35,697 nucleotides of DNA from Actinomadura montaniterrae (lineage in GTDB: Bacteria; Actinomycetota; Actinomycetes; Streptosporangiales; Streptosporangiaceae): the NCBI RefSeq assembly GCF_008923365.1, contig NZ_WBMR01000089.1, positions 1 to 35,697 on the forward strand, read 5' to 3'. The notes beneath the pieces were generated by a model, which did no database searches, was not told the DNA's origin, and worked only from the letters and a program-made list of their open reading frames with translations. Each line of letters begins with the position of its first letter. Position 1 is the first letter of the stretch. This document shows, one piece after another, positions 32,063 to 35,697 of this stretch. The position numbers were made by a program, and so were the translations under genes.

Positions 32063-32497
32063 TCAGGAGAAGCGCCTGGCGAGGGCGTCCAGGCCGGTGG
32101 CGTAGATGCCGTGCGACAGCGTCTTGCCCATGGCCTCCTCGTCGCCGGCGTCCGCGGCGAACTCGCCCCACCATTCGACGAACGCCTGCCCGGTACCGGT
32201 CACGGGGGCCACGCGCAGGCGGGCGCTGGCGGCGCGGATCGGCAGCGGCGCCTCGAGGACCTGGTACCAGTAGCTGCGCTCGGCGTCGTCCAGCCCGGCG
32301 AGCCGCTCGCGGAACACCGAGTCGCCGTGCCCCCAGACCCGGCGGACGCAGCCGACGCGGTCGCCGGGGCCGCCGTCCTCGATCACGCTCGTCTGCAGGC
32401 CGGGCATCCAGTCGGCGAGGTTCCCGAAGTCGCGCAGGTAGGCCCAGACCTCGTCGGCGGTGGCGTCGATCACGGCGCTGGCGTACGACCTCGGCAT
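32063..32497 (-). CDS. SRPBCC (START-like) family protein
   Basis: A 144-residue helix-grip protein of the polyketide cyclase/MxaD type: it begins ASAVIDATADEVWAYLRDFGNLADWMPG, the family's first strand and helix, and ends with the long C-terminal helix (GKTLSHGIYATGLDALARRF). Such proteins bind hydrophobic ligands in a deep pocket. GGAGGA precedes the ATG. It is divergent from the acyl-CoA synthetase with a palindrome between them. Its role is unknown; lipid or metabolite binding is likely. Confidence 0.88.
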   Translation of the reverse strand: MPRSYASAVIDATADEVWAYLRDFGNLADWMPGLQTSVIEDGGPGDRVGCVRRVWGHGDSVFRERLAGLDDAERSYWYQVLEAPLPIRAASARLRVAPVTGTGQAFVEWWGEFAADAGDEEAMGKTLSHGIYATGLDALARRFS

Positions 32498-32590
32498 CGG
32501 TCCTCCTCGGCGCTGCGGGGGATGCTGCCCCCATGCTGGCCCGGCGGATGTGATCTCGGCAACAGCGGGACGGGCCCGGATGTTGACCGA

Positions 32591-32607
32591 TCCGAACGCG
32601 GTTCGGA
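32591..32607. promoter_or_regulatory. 17-bp palindrome TCCGAAC-gcg-GTTCGGA before acyl-CoA synthetase
   Basis: The arms match perfectly (7+3+7) and are bracketed by CCGATCC and GGATCGG. TTGACC (32583-32588) with AAGGAT 18 nt later (32607-32612) could be the promoter, placing the start of transcription at about the ATG (32620). A bound repressor would cover it. AAGGA could instead serve as ribosome site. Confidence 0.5.
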
Positions 32608-32619
32608 AGGATCGGGGGC

Positions 32620-34086
32620 ATGCTCCTCGGTGACCTCGCCCATCGCGGCGCAGCGCTCTGGCCCGACCGGACCGCGTTCGTCTGGGACGGCCGCGCCCGC
32701 ACCTACCGCGACCTGCACGCCCGCGTCGAGCGGTGGGCCGGGCTGCTCGCCGCCGCGGGAGTGCGGGCAGGCGACCGGATCGCGCTGCTGACCGTGAACG
32801 TCCCGGAGGCGATCGAGACCGCGTTCGGCGCGTCGCTGATCGGCGCGGTCGTGGTGCCGCTGAACGTCCGGCTGGCCCCGGCGGAGATCCGGTTCCAGGT
32901 CGCGGACGCGGCGGCGCGGCACGCGGTCGTCCACCCGGCGCTCGCGGACCTCGCCCGCGCGTCCGGGCTGCTCGACCTGACCCACTGGACGATCGGCCCC
33001 GAGCTCGACCGGGCCCTCGGCGAGGCGCCGCCGAACGATTTGCCGCTTCCGGCCCCGGACGCGCCGATCATCCAGCTCTACACGTCCGGCACCACCGGCC
33101 GGCCGAAGGGCTGCCTGCTCACCAACCAGGGATGGGTCGCCGCCACCGCCAACGCCGTGCACGCCTTCGGCATCACCGGCGCCGACCGCCTCCTCGGCGC
33201 GCTGCCGCTGTTCCACGTCGCCGGATACGGCGCCGCGCTCGGGCATCTGGCGGTCGGCGGGACGGTGGTGCTCCCGCCGGGCGCGTCGCCCGACGTGCTG
33301 TGGCCGCTCGTCGCCGGGCACGGCGTCACGGTCGCGATCTTCCCCACCGGCACGGGACGGGCGCTGCGCCATCCCGCCGCCGCGCCCGGAACGCTGCGGC
33401 TGGTGTTCGGTATGGCCGGCACCGAGCGCGCGCGCACCCTGGAGGAGCTCCGCGACCTCGGCATCGGGTACCGGGGCGTGTACGGGTCGACCGAGGCGGG
33501 CAACTTCGTCACGATCACCACGCTGGACGACGAGCTGGAGCGCCCCGGGACCGTCGGCCTGCCGCTGCCGCCGTTCGACCTGGCGCTGGACGGCGCCGAC
33601 GAGCCCGGCGAGGTCGGCGAGCTTCTCCTGCGCGGCGCGAGCGTGATGGCCGGGTACGCGGGGCTGCCGGACCCGATGGACGGCGGCTGGCTGCGCACCG
33701 GCGACCTGATGCGCCGCGACGCCGACGGCTACTTCCACTTCGTCGACCGCGCCAAGGACATGGTCCGCAGCGGCGGCGAGAACGTGTACTCCGCCGAGGT
33801 CGAGCAGGTGCTCGTCCGGCATCCGGGCGTGCTGGACGCCGCGGTGATCGGCGTCCCGGACGCCCGGTGGGGCGAGGCGGTCAAGGCGCTCGTCGTCGTC
33901 CGGGCCGGGACGACGCCCGCCGACCTGGACGCGCACTGCCGCGCCCACCTCGGCGGGTTCAAGCGGCCCCGCTGGTACGAGCTGGTCGACGCGCTGCCGC
34001 GCAACCACTCCGGCAAGATCCTCAAGCGCGACCTGCGCGCCGCGCACGACCCGGAGCGCTCCGTCCGCCTCACCGAAGGCGCCTAG
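32620..34086 (+). CDS. Acyl-CoA synthetase / AMP-dependent ligase (FadD-like)
   Basis: A 488-residue ANL-superfamily enzyme that activates a carboxylic acid to its acyl-CoA via an acyl-adenylate. The AMP loop YTSGTTGRPKG is at 154-164. GVYGSTEAGNFV, GWLRTGDLMRRD and KDMVRSGGENVYSAEVE mark the adenylate core and hinge, and the catalytic C-terminal lysine is in RNHSGKILKRDLR (about 466). It is shorter than long-chain FadD proteins, like medium-chain or aryl-acid ligases. It is convergent with an acyl-CoA dehydrogenase and divergent from the SRPBCC gene; the acid substrate is unknown. Confidence 0.93.
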   Translation: MLLGDLAHRGAALWPDRTAFVWDGRARTYRDLHARVERWAGLLAAAGVRAGDRIALLTVNVPEAIETAFGASLIGAVVVPLNVRLAPAEIRFQVADAAARHAVVHPALADLARASGLLDLTHWTIGPELDRALGEAPPNDLPLPAPDAPIIQLYTSGTTGRPKGCLLTNQGWVAATANAVHAFGITGADRLLGALPLFHVAGYGAALGHLAVGGTVVLPPGASPDVLWPLVAGHGVTVAIFPTGTGRALRHPAAAPGTLRLVFGMAGTERARTLEELRDLGIGYRGVYGSTEAGNFVTITTLDDELERPGTVGLPLPPFDLALDGADEPGEVGELLLRGASVMAGYAGLPDPMDGGWLRTGDLMRRDADGYFHFVDRAKDMVRSGGENVYSAEVEQVLVRHPGVLDAAVIGVPDARWGEAVKALVVVRAGTTPADLDAHCRAHLGGFKRPRWYELVDALPRNHSGKILKRDLRAAHDPERSVRLTEGA

Positions 34087-34097
34087 AACCGCGTTCA

Positions 34098-34149
34098 CTC
34101 GCGGCGAGTCGCCGTCGTGAGGCGCCTCATGACGGCGACTCGCCGCGAG
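34098..34149. terminator. 52-nt near-perfect inverted repeat, bidirectional terminator
   Basis: The outer arms CTCGCGGCGAGTCGCCGTC (34098-34116) and their exact complement (34131-34149) enclose a further palindrome TGAGGCGCCTCA (34118-34129). The only non-complementary pair is G34117/T34130, a G-U wobble in RNA. It lies between the convergent synthetase (ends 34086) and dehydrogenase (ends 34157) and should stop transcription from both sides. Confidence 0.75.
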
Positions 34150-34156
34150 GCGGCGG

Positions 34157-35338
34157 TCAGTAGGAGCGCGGGAGGCCGAGCTCGTGCTGGGCGATGTGGG
34201 CCAGGACGAGTTCCTCGGCGACCGGGATGTTCTTGGCGATGCGGGCGTCGCGGAACATCCGGGCGACCGGGTACTCCAGCGAGTACGCCATGCCGCCGTG
34301 GGTCTGGAAGGCGCGGTCGGCGGCCTGCCAGGCGGCGTCGGCCGCGGTGAGCTTGGCGATGTTGGCCTCCGAGCCGCACGGGCGGCCCTGGTCCCACAGC
34401 CACGCCGCCTTGTAGGTCATCAGCCGCGCCAGCTCCAGCTGCGCCTTGATCCGGGCGAGCGGGAAGGCGATGCCCTGGTTCGACCCGATCGGCTTGCCGA
34501 ACGGCGCGCGGTCGGTGGCGTAGTCGCAGGCGATCTTCAGCACCAGGCCGCCGGACCCGACGCCGCCCGCGGCGGCGAGGATCCGCTCGGGGTTGAGGAT
34601 GTCCCACAGGACGGCGAAGCCCTGGTCGACCTCCCCGAGGACGTGGTCGGCGGGGACGCGCACGCCGTCCAGGAACACCATGCTGGACGCGACGGTGTTG
34701 GTGCCGAGCTTCGGGATCGGCCGGTAGGTCAGCGTGCCGTCGGTGACGGCCTGCTTGATGTCCACCAGCAGGACGGTGAAGCCGTTCGTGCGGGGCTTCG
34801 CCTCGGCCGCCGGGATCGTCCGCGTGACGAGCACCAGGTAGTCGGCGCGCTCCACCCCGGAGATCCAGATCTTCTGGCCGTTCACCACGAAGCCGTCGCC
34901 GTCGCGGCGGGCCTGCGTGGAGATGTTCATCGCGTTGCTGCCCGCGTCCGGCTCGGTGATCGCGAAGCAGGTCTCGATCTCGCCCGCCGCGATCCGCGGC
35001 AGGAACGCGCGCTTCTGCTCCTCGGTGCCGTGCCGGGCGATGGTCAGCCCGCCGAACGCCGGGGTGAGCAGGTACATGAACGAGGCGGCGCCGCCCGCGC
35101 CGCCCTCGGCGAGCGCCTCCAGCGCCACCGCCAGCTCCAGCAGGCCCTGGCCCGCGCCGCCGTGCTCCTCGGGGATCGCCAGGCTGTGCCAGCCGCCCTG
35201 GACCAGCTCCCGCCAGACCTCCTCCGGCCACCGCTTGTCGGCGTCGCAGCGGCTCCAGTACTCCTGGTCGTACTTCCCGGCGATCGCCAGCACGCCCTCG
35301 CGCACCGCGGCCGCGTTCTCCGGCAGATCGAAGTCCAC
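34157..35338 (-). CDS. Acyl-CoA dehydrogenase
   Basis: A 393-residue FAD enzyme that introduces the alpha,beta double bond into acyl-CoA. The ACAD signatures are CFAITEPDAGSNAMN, GDGFVVNGQKIWISGVERAD and, near the end, FQTHGGMAYSLEYPVARMFRDARI, where the Glu in SLEYPV is the likely catalytic base. GTG 35338 is preceded by GGGAGG. It probably acts with the neighbouring synthetase and crotonase, though it is transcribed separately. An electron-transfer flavoprotein partner is not in the window. Confidence 0.93.
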   Translation of the reverse strand: MDFDLPENAAAVREGVLAIAGKYDQEYWSRCDADKRWPEEVWRELVQGGWHSLAIPEEHGGAGQGLLELAVALEALAEGGAGGAASFMYLLTPAFGGLTIARHGTEEQKRAFLPRIAAGEIETCFAITEPDAGSNAMNISTQARRDGDGFVVNGQKIWISGVERADYLVLVTRTIPAAEAKPRTNGFTVLLVDIKQAVTDGTLTYRPIPKLGTNTVASSMVFLDGVRVPADHVLGEVDQGFAVLWDILNPERILAAAGGVGSGGLVLKIACDYATDRAPFGKPIGSNQGIAFPLARIKAQLELARLMTYKAAWLWDQGRPCGSEANIAKLTAADAAWQAADRAFQTHGGMAYSLEYPVARMFRDARIAKNIPVAEELVLAHIAQHELGLPRSY

Positions 35339-35504
35339 CCGCGCCTCCCTCGACTCTCGTGCTGGGCTCCACCGTAGCCGATCCAGTAAGTGAGCACTGA
35401 CGCAGGTCCCCGCCGCGCTGACGCGGATCCCGCCGTCATTGAAGCGCCGATCTCCGGGTAGTCAACGGCGGTCGGGGTCTTCGTGACGGCAGGAGGTGCA
35501 CGGG

Positions 35505-35697
35505 ATGCGGCCAGGCGACAGGTGGACGCTGGCGGGCGCGCGGTGGAGCCGCGGCGGCGGGGACGGCGCGTTCACGGTGACCGACCCGGCGACCGGCGAA
35601 CCGGTGGGGGAGGTGCCCGTCGGCACGGCCGTGGACGTCGCGGCCGCGGTGGCCGCCGCGACCCGGGCGGCGCCCGGCTGGGCCGCGAGCGCGCCCG
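35505..35697 (+). CDS. Aldehyde dehydrogenase, N-terminal part (cut by window end)
   Basis: The ATG at 35505 has AGGAGGT (35491-35497) 7 nt upstream. The 64 codons available read as the start of an NAD(P)-dependent aldehyde dehydrogenase: FTVTDPATGEPVGEVPVGTA, then VDVAAAVAAATRAAPGWAAS, the usual first strands and helix. The catalytic Cys and Glu lie beyond the window. It is divergent from the acyl-CoA dehydrogenase across 166 nt in which I see no clear promoter motif. Confidence 0.85.
   Translation, partial: MRPGDRWTLAGARWSRGGGDGAFTVTDPATGEPVGEVPVGTAVDVAAAVAAATRAAPGWAASAP

Noticed and set aside
1..35697. Mobile elements, integrases, attachment sites, tRNA and rRNA genes
   Set aside because: I found no transposase or recombinase motifs, no terminal inverted repeats around the decayed regions, and no cloverleaf or rRNA sequence.

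Overview
The window is very GC-rich, with strong G/C bias at third codon positions, GTG starts, many ATGA/GTGA/TGATG stop-start overlaps, a six-protein Mce transporter operon, a mycofactocin-type dehydrogenase and mycothiol-type enzymes. Together these point to a chromosomal segment of a filamentous actinomycete. The Actinomadura/Thermomonosporaceae type is my best guess, but I could not run a search. I see no rRNA, tRNA, CRISPR array, insertion sequence or phage gene.

Region 1 (1-12419) is a lipid/sterol-type uptake and oxidation block. It holds a mycofactocin-type SDR and a cytochrome P450 (14 nt apart), a hairpin, then a 347-nt control region with a promoter-like element embedded in a perfect inverted repeat. 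The canonical operon follows: yrbE-like permease x2, mceA to mceF (with MceD and MceE predicted lipoproteins) and an Mce-associated membrane protein. A TetR regulator lies just downstream. No Mce ATPase is present, so it must be encoded elsewhere.

Region 2 (12420-16736) is a gene graveyard. An apparently intact FAD-linked oxidase is followed by a shredded PEP-mutase/isocitrate-lyase-family gene. Next come a glycoside hydrolase family 2 gene with an in-frame amber codon and a lost 5' end, and the C-terminal remnant of a divergent TetR regulator. The two broken 5' ends meet within a few bases near 16308, as if one deletion removed the shared promoter and both N-termini.

Region 3 (16737-20515) holds a tightly coupled TetR - DsbA-like thiol protein - mycothiol-dependent isomerase-like operon, a four-helix membrane protein, a strong UACG-loop terminator, and a small zinc-ribbon protein behind a leader with a tandem repeat.

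Region 4 (20540-23768, minus strand) holds an MFS transporter translationally coupled to an anchored beta-propeller-like protein, and a secreted phosphoesterase. A 15-bp-stem terminator separates the two units.

Region 5 (23769-26723) is partly decayed: a universal-stress-protein tail, an orphan histidine kinase with no canonical start where one is expected, and unassigned coding-like stretches.

Region 6 (26724-35697) holds an XRE regulator convergent with a flavohemoprotein, a long AT-richer control region, a class I amidotransferase hydrolase, an HSL-type esterase coupled to a crotonase-fold protein, an SRPBCC protein divergent from an acyl-CoA synthetase around a 17-bp palindrome, a convergent acyl-CoA dehydrogenase behind a 52-nt hairpin, and the start of an aldehyde dehydrogenase. 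Regions 1 and 6 together read as catabolism of hydrophobic substrates (import, hydroxylation/oxidation, CoA activation, beta-oxidation); that link is inference. I found no convincing wholly new system. The most unusual items are the fused broken divergent pair, the control regions and several exact short tandem repeats.
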